The notes below the pieces were generated by a model, which worked only from the letters and a program-made list of their open reading frames with translations, was not told where the DNA came from and made no database searches. DNA of 64,000 nt from an uncultured Bacilli bacterium (GTDB lineage Bacteria > Bacillota_I > Bacilli_A > RF39 > UBA660), in contig CAKOHV010000004.1 of assembly GCA_934086145.1 (NCBI GenBank), positions 1-64,000 on the forward strand. Reading direction: 5' to 3'. Below, piece by piece: positions 7,527-16,710 of this stretch. Numbering within the stretch: position 1 is the stretch's first letter; each line of letters begins with the position of its first letter. Position numbers and translations under genes: made by a program.

Positions 7527-9518
7527 GAACTCTAATTCTTTTAAAATCTTCAAATACTGTGGATAATCCCTAAAATTATTCACAGTATTTTTTTCTACAA
7601 AAAAGCTAGCATCTTTTTTACATTGAACTAAAATCTTAAAGTCTCTTTTTATATCTCCTATTTTAAAGACCATATCGCCACTTTGTCTGGTTCCAAACAA
7701 ATCACCTTCACCACGTAATTCAAAATCTTTCTGACTAATATAAAAACCATCATTACTTTCTTCCATAACTTTTAACCGAGGTGCCAAAGTATCACTTACT
7801 AAATAACAATAAGACTGTAAATCATTACGGCCAACCCGGCCTCGCAATTGATGAAGTGTAGCTAACCCAAACCTTTCAGCATTAAAAATAACCATCATCG
7901 TTGAATTTTTTACATCAACACCAACTTCGATTACCGTCGTACTGATTAAGATTTTTACCTCACCATTCTTAAACTCCGCCATTACTTCATCTTTTTCAGC
8001 ATTTTTCATTTTTCCATGTAAAATAGCTGTTTTAATTTTATTATTAAAAGCTATATCAAACTTATCTTTTAACTTCAAGACATCATTCAAATCCGAGTTA
8101 CCATCTTCATCTTCTATTAAAGGCGCGACAACATAGATTTGATGACCTGCTTTAACTTCTTCTAACATATGAAACAATACCTGTTTTAAATTTTTTTGTG
8201 AAACAACCTTTGTAATTATATCTTTTCGCCCACTTGGTTTTTGTTTAATTACTGATGTATCCATATCGCCATACAAAGTCAAGGCATAAGTACGAGGAAT
8301 CGGTGTTGCAGATAAATATAAAACATCAGATAAAACTCCTTTATTCTGTAAGATTCCTCTTTGATTAACCCCAAAACGATGTTGTTCATCAGTTATGACT
8401 AGTCCAAGATTTTTAAAATGAACATCTTCGGAAATTAAAGCATGTGTCCCAACTAAAATATCAACCTCCCCCTTTTGAATAGCAGAATAAACTTTATTCT
8501 TTTCACTTTTTTTCATACTTCCAACCAATAAAGAAACTCTAATTCCCGTTTGCGCAAATATATTTTTTATTCCCTCGTAATGTTGCCTTGCTAAAATCTC
8601 GGTTGGGGCCATCATTGAACTTTGATAACCAGCTAAATAATTAATATACATTCCAATTTCTGCCACGCAAGTTTTTCCACTACCAACGTCACCTAAAACC
8701 AAACGATTCATTCGTTTAGGGCTTACTAAGTCATCATAAATGTCTCTAATAGCGGTCAATTGATCTTGCGTAAGCTTAAAAGGCAAAGTAGCAATAAATT
8801 TTTCAACTTCAGCATACTCAACTTTTCTACTAATTCCCACATTGCTTAAATCATACTGATATTTTAAGTAATTCATTTTGAACATAAAAATAAAAAATTC
8901 TTCATAAATACATCTTAGTCGGGCTTTTTTTAAAGCTTCTGTACTAGTCGGAAAATGAATATTATAAAGGGCTTCCTTTTTTACCATAAAATGATACTTT
9001 TCTTGCAAATAACTTGGTATATCATCTTCTAAATCAACTCTTAAAGTAAAGCAATCACTTATTATCTTCGTCAATACTTTATTATTCAAACCATTTACTA
9101 AATGATAAACTGGTAAAACTTTAACTCCCGTAATCAATTCAAACTTAATATCATTAGCCGCAAAGTTGTTTCTAACATTATCATACTTTCCAATTACATT
9201 TATTATCCGTCCAACTTTTAAGTTATTTTTATAAAAACCTCGATTAAATATTGTCACATTGATTAAATAACCATCGGCATTTAATCTAAAAGTCATTTTA
9301 TTAAAATTTTTATTTATATAAGTAACATGTGGTTCACTTTCAACAATCCCTTTTATTGTACAAAGCGTTAAAGGTTTAACCTCATTCATTTTGATAACTT
9401 TTATAACTTCATATCGATAAGGATAATATTCTAATAGGTCTTCAACTGTATATAGTTTAAGTTTATTTAAATAATCAAGCAACTTATCCCCAACGCCACC
9501 TACCAAACTAATATCCAT
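7518..9518 (-). CDS. recG: ATP-dependent DNA helicase RecG
   Basis: RecG remodels stalled replication forks and branched recombination intermediates. The 666-residue protein has the N-terminal wedge/OB domain (about 50-140) and a superfamily 2 helicase core: Walker A GDVGSGKT (about 276-283), APTEILARQHY, DEQHRFG and LSATPIPRT. The C-terminal RecG segment contains STTVIEVGVDVKN and QLRGRVGRN. Length is close to the usual 680. The ATG at 9518 is chosen because a TTGGTGAT site lies 6 bp upstream, and the protein then begins MDISLVGGVGDK as RecG normally does. A longer frame to 9566 lacks a ribosome site. It appears monocistronic. Confidence 0.96.
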   Translation of the reverse strand: MDISLVGGVGDKLLDYLNKLKLYTVEDLLEYYPYRYEVIKVIKMNEVKPLTLCTIKGIVESEPHVTYINKNFNKMTFRLNADGYLINVTIFNRGFYKNNLKVGRIINVIGKYDNVRNNFAANDIKFELITGVKVLPVYHLVNGLNNKVLTKIISDCFTLRVDLEDDIPSYLQEKYHFMVKKEALYNIHFPTSTEALKKARLRCIYEEFFIFMFKMNYLKYQYDLSNVGISRKVEYAEVEKFIATLPFKLTQDQLTAIRDIYDDLVSPKRMNRLVLGDVGSGKTCVAEIGMYINYLAGYQSSMMAPTEILARQHYEGIKNIFAQTGIRVSLLVGSMKKSEKNKVYSAIQKGEVDILVGTHALISEDVHFKNLGLVITDEQHRFGVNQRGILQNKGVLSDVLYLSATPIPRTYALTLYGDMDTSVIKQKPSGRKDIITKVVSQKNLKQVLFHMLEEVKAGHQIYVVAPLIEDEDGNSDLNDVLKLKDKFDIAFNNKIKTAILHGKMKNAEKDEVMAEFKNGEVKILISTTVIEVGVDVKNSTMMVIFNAERFGLATLHQLRGRVGRNDLQSYCYLVSDTLAPRLKVMEESNDGFYISQKDFELRGEGDLFGTRQSGDMVFKIGDIKRDFKILVQCKKDASFFVEKNTVNNFRDYPQYLKILKELEFLD

Positions 9519-9686
9519 TTTTATCACCAATAAAATTATAGCATACATTTGTTTCCAAAAAAACATTTTATCTCATTAAAAATAACAAAAAATTATACCA
9601 AAAAAGAGCATTTTTACTCAAAGTTATAGCCAAGTTTAATGACGGAAAATTTCTGCTTTTTTTTAACTTTTTTTACCGAAAAAACG
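9519..9686. other. Gap between recG and the RNA2 promoter
   Basis: Apart from the recG upstream region I see only AT-rich sequence here. The rest of this 346-bp gap (9687-9864) is the RNA2 promoter and transcript and the ribosome site of the next gene. Confidence 0.4.
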
Positions 9687-9715
9687 TTGACAAAAAAGGC
9701 TTATAAAGTTAGTAT
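9687..9715 (+). promoter_or_regulatory. Promoter of RNA2
   Basis: A consensus TTGACA (9687-9692) is followed at 17 bp by TAGTAT (9710-9715). An alternative TATATT lies at 9713-9718 with longer spacing. Either places the start near 9720, at the foot of the first hairpin. Confidence 0.7.
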
Positions 9716-9719
9716 ATTA

Positions 9720-9824
9720 AGTACCAATTCACTTTGAGGCGAATTGGTGCTAGTATCACACTAGCCAACCCCTTTTTATTCTTTTTTGGAGTTGTTCTCA
9801 GGGGGACAACTCCTATTTTTTTTT
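9720..9824 (+). ncRNA. Candidate structured small RNA or terminated leader (RNA2)
   Basis: The roughly 105-nt transcript begins with hairpin ACCAATTC (9723-9730) / GAATTGGT (9741-9748). A second hairpin, GCTAGT (9749-9754) / ACTAGC (9760-9765), abuts it, then a CAACCCC linker and a pyrimidine tract. The terminator pairs GGAGTTGT (9788-9795) with ACAACTCC (9806-9813) and ends in a long T-run. The loop carries GGGGG, which could pair with the upstream CCCC and compete with the terminator. It lies 40 bp before the coiled-coil gene at 9865 on the same strand, so it is either an independent RNA or a conditional leader. Confidence 0.68.
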
Positions 9825-9864
9825 GCTTTAAATTATGTTAAAATAAACAAACAAGGTGATCTTT

Positions 9865-12003
9865 ATGTTAGAATTTATTAAAAAAATAATTTTATATCTT
9901 ATCCATATCATAAAATGTCTTTTAAGAAAACTAAAAGGCTTTTTTAAAGCTTCTTCTATAAACTCCGCTCCTAAAGAAAAAAATCCACAAATTACCGCAA
10001 AAAAAGAAACAATGTTATACAATAGTAGTTCTACCAACATCGATACCGATCACAATAAAAAGAATTCTCATAACCAAACATTAGAAATATCTGAATCTAC
10101 ACCGCTTCAAGAAATTGACCCTACCATCAAAGTTATTACTATTTCCGACAAATTAATTGATTACTATATCAAAAAAGCAATTAATGAAGAAATCATCGAA
10201 CAGAAAAAAGAAATTCCTCTATCAATCAACAAATTAAAAGAAGAAATAAAGCCTATAATAAAAGAAAAAATTAACCAAGAAAATATTAAAAATACGCAAA
10301 GTTTAAAAAAGGAAATCAAAAAAGTAGTTAAAGAAAAAATTCAAAGTCTTTCCATTAAAACCAAAGAAACTTCTCAAACTAAGTCACAAGCAAAGCCCCA
10401 AATTTCACCAACTCCACCCAAAAAAGAAACTCCTATCCCCTATGTCATCGCTACTTCCATGCCACCCAAATTAACCATAAATCCGCAGCAAAAACCAACT
10501 ATTACTAGTAAGAAAAAAACTATTACAACTACTAAACCTAAAAAAGAAATCAGAAAAAAAGCTGAAGCTCAAACCATTACGATGATTCCTTTAGTGAAGA
10601 AAGATGATTTAAAAATAAAACCTAAAGACACACTAACTAATGCTTTAAATGTTTCAATCGCTCTAGGCACCAATGTCGCTGATAAACTAATAAAAGGTAA
10701 CAGCAAACCCCAAAATCCACCTTCTATTACGCCATCTCCCAAACAAAAAAGCTCTCAAGAGCCCAAACATAATCCATCAACTACTTCTCCATCTCAAGCT
10801 AAGGATATAAAACACCATCCACTCCCTTCCAAAAAAGAAGTTACTCAAAAATCTGAACCACAAATAGTACATAAACCTGACCAACAAACACCCAAAAAAG
10901 AACTTGAATCAGCTAAAATAGACGAAGAAATCCTTGCACAAAAATTCCAAGAAGAATTAAAAAAAGAACTCGCTAAACCTAGTCCTAATCCTCCTGATAC
11001 TAAAAATGATAGTAAAAAACCCCCAGAAAATAAGCCAATCACAAACGAAAACGAGCCAACACCAGAACAAACCAAAAATCTCAAAATAGCCAAAGAACTT
11101 ATAATACCTAGTACTATTATCCTTGAAAAAGCAACCTTAACAACCATTAACGAAACAAGCAATGAAATGAAATCATCTAAGGAAGTAGAAGAAAAAGCCT
11201 ATGATAAGTACGAAGCTAAAATAGATAAACTACTAAACGACATTGAAAATTATGAAATAAAATATACTAAATCTTTAACTGAAGAACAAAAAAAAGTATT
11301 AAATCAACAAAAAGACAAGTTAAGAAAAGCTAAAGATAACATCCAAATCCAATATCAAAATGATCTTGATGACGAAAAGAAAGAATACAACAAGAAAATC
11401 AGTGATGATGAATTAAATGGTTTACAAAATTATTTAAAATCCCTTCATTTAGAACAAGAATTAGAATTTAATAATAATCTTTTAAATCAAATGAATAATC
11501 TTCAACAAATAACTCAAGAACAAATAGCCAACATTGATAAAAAAATATTAATGAAAAATCTAAAGAAAGCTTCTCTCTTAGCTGAAATGACTTCAATAAT
11601 AGCTTTTCCTTTTATTAGAAGTAAATATTTCTTTTATTTCACCGCAGGTTTAATCATTGACAATCATTTTAATTTTATAAACGCCTTTTTTAAAAGAAAG
11701 ATGAACAAATTTCAACTACCTAATTTAAGCGCTTTAAGGCAAGGTAAAGACGCTTTAGATAAAGCAATCGACCAAACATACGATAACATCGAAAAATTGC
11801 AATACATCACCTATGATGCCTTAAATAGATACCCTGAATTAAGCTATGATAAGAAATTCAATAAATATGTTAATAAACTAAATAACAATTTACAAAAAAA
11901 CTATGAAAAACTAGTTAAGAAAAGAGAAATTATTGATAAATACTACAATAAAACTAATAAACAAGTAAAAAAACTTCAAAAGAAAAAAACAAGCTTCTTT
12001 TAA
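9865..12003 (+). CDS. Hypothetical Lys/Pro/Thr-rich coiled-coil protein
   Basis: I do not recognise this 712-residue protein. It begins with an amphipathic or hydrophobic segment (FIKKIILYLIHIIKCLL). A long low-complexity region rich in Lys, Pro, Thr and Ser spans about 160-400, then a charged predicted coiled coil about 430-550. A hydrophobic stretch at about 575-600 and a basic helical C-terminus end it. The layout suggests a membrane-associated scaffold with a flexible arm. The ATG at 9865 follows AAGGTGAT at ideal spacing; a GTG 9 bp upstream lies inside that ribosome site. RNA2 ends 40 bp upstream and a bidirectional terminator follows. Confidence 0.75.
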   Translation: MLEFIKKIILYLIHIIKCLLRKLKGFFKASSINSAPKEKNPQITAKKETMLYNSSSTNIDTDHNKKNSHNQTLEISESTPLQEIDPTIKVITISDKLIDYYIKKAINEEIIEQKKEIPLSINKLKEEIKPIIKEKINQENIKNTQSLKKEIKKVVKEKIQSLSIKTKETSQTKSQAKPQISPTPPKKETPIPYVIATSMPPKLTINPQQKPTITSKKKTITTTKPKKEIRKKAEAQTITMIPLVKKDDLKIKPKDTLTNALNVSIALGTNVADKLIKGNSKPQNPPSITPSPKQKSSQEPKHNPSTTSPSQAKDIKHHPLPSKKEVTQKSEPQIVHKPDQQTPKKELESAKIDEEILAQKFQEELKKELAKPSPNPPDTKNDSKKPPENKPITNENEPTPEQTKNLKIAKELIIPSTIILEKATLTTINETSNEMKSSKEVEEKAYDKYEAKIDKLLNDIENYEIKYTKSLTEEQKKVLNQQKDKLRKAKDNIQIQYQNDLDDEKKEYNKKISDDELNGLQNYLKSLHLEQELEFNNNLLNQMNNLQQITQEQIANIDKKILMKNLKKASLLAEMTSIIAFPFIRSKYFFYFTAGLIIDNHFNFINAFFKRKMNKFQLPNLSALRQGKDALDKAIDQTYDNIEKLQYITYDALNRYPELSYDKKFNKYVNKLNNNLQKNYEKLVKKREIIDKYYNKTNKQVKKLQKKKTSFF

Positions 12004-12020
12004 AAAAATTACCTACTAAA

Positions 12021-12053
12021 AATGAGAAAAGCATTCATTCTACTTTTCTCATT
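12021..12053. terminator. Bidirectional terminator between the coiled-coil gene and nifJ
   Basis: An 11-bp perfect stem, AATGAGAAAAG (12021-12031) with CTTTTCTCATT (12043-12053), is flanked by A- and T-runs. It serves both convergent genes. Confidence 0.85.
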
Positions 12054-12056
12054 TTT

Positions 12057-15000
12057 TTATTTTTGACTTAATTCTTTATAAAATTGATATCTCTTCATTG
12101 CTTCTTGTTTATTAAGTTCTAATATTTCCTTCGCTTGTTCTGGATTTTTAACTAATAAACTATTATATCTAACTTCATTATTTAATAATTTTTCATATTT
12201 ATCAAAATCAGGTTCACGACTATCTAAATATAATTTATCTTCTTCAGGTTTATATCTCATTAAAGAAGTATAACCACATTCAACAACTAAACGTTGTTCA
12301 CTAGAAGAGTTACTCATTCCTCCTTTAATACCTTGTTCTATACATGGTGAATAAGCAATTATTATAGAAGGTCCATTATGTGCTTCAGCTTCTTGGAAAG
12401 CTTTAATCGTTTGAATAAAGTTACTTCCTAAAGATACATTAGCCACATAACAATTAGGATAACTCATCGCTATTTTAAATAGATCTTTTTTAGCAGTCTT
12501 CTTACCACTATCAGCAAATTGAGCAACTTGACCAACACGTGATGATTTACTTGCTTGGCCACCTGTATTTGAGTAAACTTCCGTATCTAAAACCAAGATG
12601 TTTACATTTTCACCACTTGATAAGACATGATCAATTCCACCAAAGCCAATGTCATAAGCCCAACCATCTCCACCAATAGTCCATACACTACGAGCAGGCA
12701 CATAATCTAACATTTTTTCTAAATCTTTTGGAATTTGTTTATCTTTCAAGTCTTCTTTAACTTTTTCAGTAATAGCAAAATCATTTGGATTATCTAGCCA
12801 TTCTTGGTATAAAGCTTTAACTTCTTCATCAACACTCTCAATTGATTGTTCAATGATATTTTTAACACGTGAACGACTCTTATTGTAACTTAGTAACATT
12901 CCATAACCAAATTCAGCATTATCTTCGAATAATGAATTAGCCCAAGGAATCGAATATGGAGTACTTGGTACACTACCACCATAAATTGAAGAACAACCAG
13001 TTGCATTAGCAATTATTAATTTATCTTTAAATAATTGCGTTAATAATTTTATATAAGGAGTTTCTCCGCAACCAGCACAAGCACCACTAAATTCAAATCT
13101 TGGTTTTTCAAATTGCGAACCTTTAACAGTTGAAATTGGGAACAATCCTTCGGGATTATGATACTCTTCAAACATATAATTAGCATGTTCTTGTTTTTCT
13201 TCATCATACTTACCAAAAGCTAAAGCTTTTTCGCCCCCTTTACCAGGACAGGCATTAATACATAAACCACAACTAGTACAATCAGCTTCTGAAACAACTA
13301 TTTCAAAGTTATAATCTGGTTTGCCAAGAAGGGGAATACCTTGTGTTTTATCAGTTAAAGCAAATGGTCTTATAACAGCATGTGGACACACAATAGCACA
13401 TTGACCACATTCTAAACATTTACTACTATCCCATTTAGGTACATATGTACTAACATTACGTTTTTCACGTTTTGATAAAGCACATGGGAATGTTCCATCA
13501 CGATAAGGTACTAAGTCACTAACCTTTAAATCATCGCCTTGACGGGCATTTATAATATCAAAAATGTTACCATCTTCCTCTGCTTCTTCTAAAGCATAAG
13601 TTAATTCATCTGTATAACATTTTAAATTATCTAAAGACATCGTAATCGCTTTCTTATTAGCATCAACAATATCTTGTCCTTTAGTTGCAAATTGTTTTAC
13701 TATTGAACGACTTACAGCTCCTAAAGCATCCGGATAATCAATTAAATGTAAGATAATCATTTCCATTATTTTACTTATTTTACCTTTTATTCCAACATCA
13801 AGAGCAATCTTTTCAGCATCAATGGTATATAACTTAATATTTTTTTCTATAATATCTTTCTTAACATTATTAGGTAAGAAGGCATTCATATCTTCTTCAT
13901 GCGTATTAATAACTAAAGCCCCATTTTCTGGTAATTGACTAGTCATATCAAATTTATATAAATATTCTTGTTTAGTTATAACAACAATATCTGGTCTTGT
14001 TACATAGTAAGGCGCATTAATCTCTTTATCAGAGATACGTAAGTTACAAATTGTAACTCCACCACTTTTCTTTGAATCATATTGGTTATAACTTTGAACA
14101 AACTTATCTGTTCCTGTTCCAACAATCTTCATTATATCTTTACTAGTACTAACCATTCCATCACTACCAAAGCCAAATATTTTTATTTCTTTAGCATCTA
14201 ATGAAATATGATAATCTTTTTTCTCTAAGCTCAAGTTAGTAACATCGTCTTCTATTCCAATCGTAAAATTATTTTTTAATTCACTATTTAACATACAATA
14301 TACAGCATATATTTGATCAGGTGTTGTATTTTTACTTGCTAAGCCATATCTTCCCCCAACAATTTTAACACCTTCACCCATTAAGGCACTACAAACATCT
14401 AAATATAGTGGTTCACCAACTCCACCAGCTTCTTTAGTACGATCTAAAACAGCAATTTTACAAACGGTTTCTGGTAAAACTTCTTTTAAATACTTAGTAC
14501 TAAATGGACGATATAAATGAACTTCTATTAAGCCAACTTTCCATCCCTTCTTGTTTAAATCATCAACAACTAATTTTATCGTGTCACAAACACTACCCAT
14601 AGCTACAATAACATTTGTTGCGGCCTCATCACCATAATAGTTAAATGGTTTATAGTTTTTACCAGTAATAGCATTAATTTTTTGCATATAATCATTTACT
14701 ATATCTGGCATTTTATCATAAAGTTCATTACGTGCTTCTAATGATTGGAAATAAATATCTTCATTTTCTGCCATTCCTTTTTGAATATGTGAACCAACAT
14801 TTAAAGCTTTATTCTTAAATTCATAAACTTTATCAAAATTCACCAAGTTTAATAAATCAACTTCTGATAATTTTTTTATTTTATTTACTTCATGACTAGT
14901 TCTAAAGCCATCAAAGAAATGGATAAAAGGTAAACTTCCTTCAATTGCACTAAGGTGAGCAACCGCTGCTAAGTAATTAGCATCTGCTACATTAGTTGAA

Positions 15001-15416
15001 GCTAGCATACAAAAACCAGTTTGACGTGTTGCATAAACATCTGAGTGATCTCCAAAAATGGATAAAGCATGAGTTGCTATAGTACGGGCTGCTACATGGA
15101 TAACAGCTGGTAAGCATTCCCCTGCTATTTTATACATATTAGGAATCATTAAAAGTAATCCTTGACTTGCTGTAAAAGTGGTCGCTAGACTACCAGATAA
15201 TAATGCTCCATGAAGCGTTCCGGCAGCCCCAGCCTCACTTTGCATTTCTACGACTTTAACTGAATCGTTAAATAAATTTTTTTTATCGGTCTTGCTTATT
15301 ACATCAACTTCTGAAGCCATTGGACTAGAAGGCGTAATTGGATAAATACTAGCTATTTCACTAAAGAAATAAGCTGTACTTGCACAAGCCTTATTACCAT
15401 CTACAATATCATACAT
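12057..15416 (-). CDS. nifJ: Pyruvate:ferredoxin (flavodoxin) oxidoreductase
   Basis: This single-chain PFOR of 1119 residues oxidatively decarboxylates pyruvate to acetyl-CoA and passes electrons to ferredoxin or flavodoxin. The order is the alpha pyrimidine-binding domain (IYPITPSSPMASEVD near residue 25), a gamma domain (FGFGSDGMVSTSKDIM), and a two-cluster ferredoxin domain (CLECGQCAIVCP near 664, CTSCGLCINACP near 712). The beta domain follows, with CAGCGE and the TPP motif GGDGWAYDIGFGG near 915. All four cluster cysteines are present in each ferredoxin motif. Length is near the family norm of about 1170. It follows a lysozyme-like gene by 13 bp, so the two are probably co-transcribed. 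A GGGAGAG ribosome site precedes the ATG. Confidence 0.97.
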   Translation of the reverse strand: MYDIVDGNKACASTAYFFSEIASIYPITPSSPMASEVDVISKTDKKNLFNDSVKVVEMQSEAGAAGTLHGALLSGSLATTFTASQGLLLMIPNMYKIAGECLPAVIHVAARTIATHALSIFGDHSDVYATRQTGFCMLASTNVADANYLAAVAHLSAIEGSLPFIHFFDGFRTSHEVNKIKKLSEVDLLNLVNFDKVYEFKNKALNVGSHIQKGMAENEDIYFQSLEARNELYDKMPDIVNDYMQKINAITGKNYKPFNYYGDEAATNVIVAMGSVCDTIKLVVDDLNKKGWKVGLIEVHLYRPFSTKYLKEVLPETVCKIAVLDRTKEAGGVGEPLYLDVCSALMGEGVKIVGGRYGLASKNTTPDQIYAVYCMLNSELKNNFTIGIEDDVTNLSLEKKDYHISLDAKEIKIFGFGSDGMVSTSKDIMKIVGTGTDKFVQSYNQYDSKKSGGVTICNLRISDKEINAPYYVTRPDIVVITKQEYLYKFDMTSQLPENGALVINTHEEDMNAFLPNNVKKDIIEKNIKLYTIDAEKIALDVGIKGKISKIMEMIILHLIDYPDALGAVSRSIVKQFATKGQDIVDANKKAITMSLDNLKCYTDELTYALEEAEEDGNIFDIINARQGDDLKVSDLVPYRDGTFPCALSKREKRNVSTYVPKWDSSKCLECGQCAIVCPHAVIRPFALTDKTQGIPLLGKPDYNFEIVVSEADCTSCGLCINACPGKGGEKALAFGKYDEEKQEHANYMFEEYHNPEGLFPISTVKGSQFEKPRFEFSGACAGCGETPYIKLLTQLFKDKLIIANATGCSSIYGGSVPSTPYSIPWANSLFEDNAEFGYGMLLSYNKSRSRVKNIIEQSIESVDEEVKALYQEWLDNPNDFAITEKVKEDLKDKQIPKDLEKMLDYVPARSVWTIGGDGWAYDIGFGGIDHVLSSGENVNILVLDTEVYSNTGGQASKSSRVGQVAQFADSGKKTAKKDLFKIAMSYPNCYVANVSLGSNFIQTIKAFQEAEAHNGPSIIIAYSPCIEQGIKGGMSNSSSEQRLVVECGYTSLMRYKPEEDKLYLDSREPDFDKYEKLLNNEVRYNSLLVKNPEQAKEILELNKQEAMKRYQFYKELSQK

Positions 15417-15429
15417 ATTAATCTCTCCC

Positions 15430-16647
15430 TTACTTACTTAATCCGTTTGAAACATTAATTCCAAATAATTCTTCTTCATGTTCTTTTGCTTGTTCATAAA
15501 TTTGAGTTACATTGCTAACCCAGTTACTATTGCCATCCTCTACTGGAGCATGAATGGCGCCAATTTCTTCAATGGTTACCGCTCCCATTAGTTCGTATTT
15601 TTTTAGTTCCAAGCATAATTCGATAAATCCTTCATCTTTGGTACTAAATTCCCACCAATCGCCATTTAAACGAAGTCCCGCTGGATTATTGCTATTTCTA
15701 AATAAATTACTATTAAAACCAGTTTCAGTTCTAACAATAGCATAAGCTAAACATCTGTCAACACCTAATAAATCAGCATAATACGCAATTCTTTTTTCAT
15801 AATTACCTTCATAATCAGCATCACTATAAACATTTAAACTTTCACTACTTAAGCCAAATTCATTTGGGGCTTGTTTAATGTTTCTAACAACGTATAAAAC
15901 TAATTCTTCTAGTGAAGATGCTCTTACCTCACGTCTTTTACAATGAATTCCTGGAATATATAATTCATTAACAAAATCCGCGGAAGTAAAATTATCAGTT
16001 AGTTTTTCAAAAACATTACAAACTTGACGATAATCTACCGAATATATATCACAATACTTCCTGATTAATTCACAAGTTTCTTGTTTTAATTCATCTAATG
16101 GACTTTGAGTTTCTGGTACATAAGCTGCTGCTAAAGGTTTATTTATCTCAATATTTATTTCTTGAGCAATAGGAAGTTCTGGTTTCGCAGCCACTTTATT
16201 CCTTTGGAAAGTTACAAAAGCTTCTATTGATAGGAAGATAGTTAAACCACAAACGACAACTTTAACCATTCCTTTATGCCCTTTATTTACTTCCCCTTTA
16301 GTTTTAACATTTTTCTTACTATAACCATTTTTAGTTAATTTATAATTTTTAGTTTTAACAATCTTTCCTTGCGTTTTTCTTCCTTGACTTGGTTGAGGAC
16401 GATTAACCTGACTTGGACTTGGTTTAGCATGATTAACTAATCCTTGATTATTTTTCACTTGCTTAACTTGCTCCGAACTAGTTTTTCCCGGTAATTTACG
16501 TTCACAAGCAATTGTATTATCATGAAAATACTCCCGAGCCATCTTTACTTCTTCATCACTTAATTTAGTAATTATTGGAATACTCATATCACAATATTTA
16601 CCATCTTTAGTTATCTTATTTGGATCTAATAATTCAAAATTTATCAT
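15430..16647 (-). CDS. Membrane-anchored lysozyme/glucosaminidase-like protein
   Basis: This 405-residue type II membrane protein has a basic cytoplasmic N-terminal region of about 130 residues. One membrane segment (VVVCGLTIFLSIEAFVTF) follows, then an extracellular region ending in a lysozyme-fold domain at about 285-395. The motifs AYAIVRTETGFNSNLF, NPAGLR and EDGNSNWVSNV match glucosaminidase-type domains, with Glu in RTETGF as the likely acid. It would cleave the glycan strand of peptidoglycan. It is the first gene of an apparent operon with nifJ, an odd pairing of wall hydrolase and central metabolism. The ATG is preceded by GTGGTGA. Confidence 0.75.
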   Translation of the reverse strand: MINFELLDPNKITKDGKYCDMSIPIITKLSDEEVKMAREYFHDNTIACERKLPGKTSSEQVKQVKNNQGLVNHAKPSPSQVNRPQPSQGRKTQGKIVKTKNYKLTKNGYSKKNVKTKGEVNKGHKGMVKVVVCGLTIFLSIEAFVTFQRNKVAAKPELPIAQEINIEINKPLAAAYVPETQSPLDELKQETCELIRKYCDIYSVDYRQVCNVFEKLTDNFTSADFVNELYIPGIHCKRREVRASSLEELVLYVVRNIKQAPNEFGLSSESLNVYSDADYEGNYEKRIAYYADLLGVDRCLAYAIVRTETGFNSNLFRNSNNPAGLRLNGDWWEFSTKDEGFIELCLELKKYELMGAVTIEEIGAIHAPVEDGNSNWVSNVTQIYEQAKEHEEELFGINVSNGLSK

Positions 16648-16668
16648 TAAAATTCACCACACTACTAA

Positions 16669-16700
16669 TATTATTAAACATTTACAAAGCTTTAATAATA
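16669..16700. repeat. AT-rich perfect inverted repeat
   Basis: TATTATTAAA (16669-16678) and TTTAATAATA (16691-16700) form a 10-bp perfect inverted repeat with a 12-bp spacer. It sits between the end of the HAD-GtrA gene and the start of the lysozyme-like gene. No T-tract follows, so it is either a weak terminator or an operator. Confidence 0.45.
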
Positions 16701-16710
16701 TCAATTCCTT

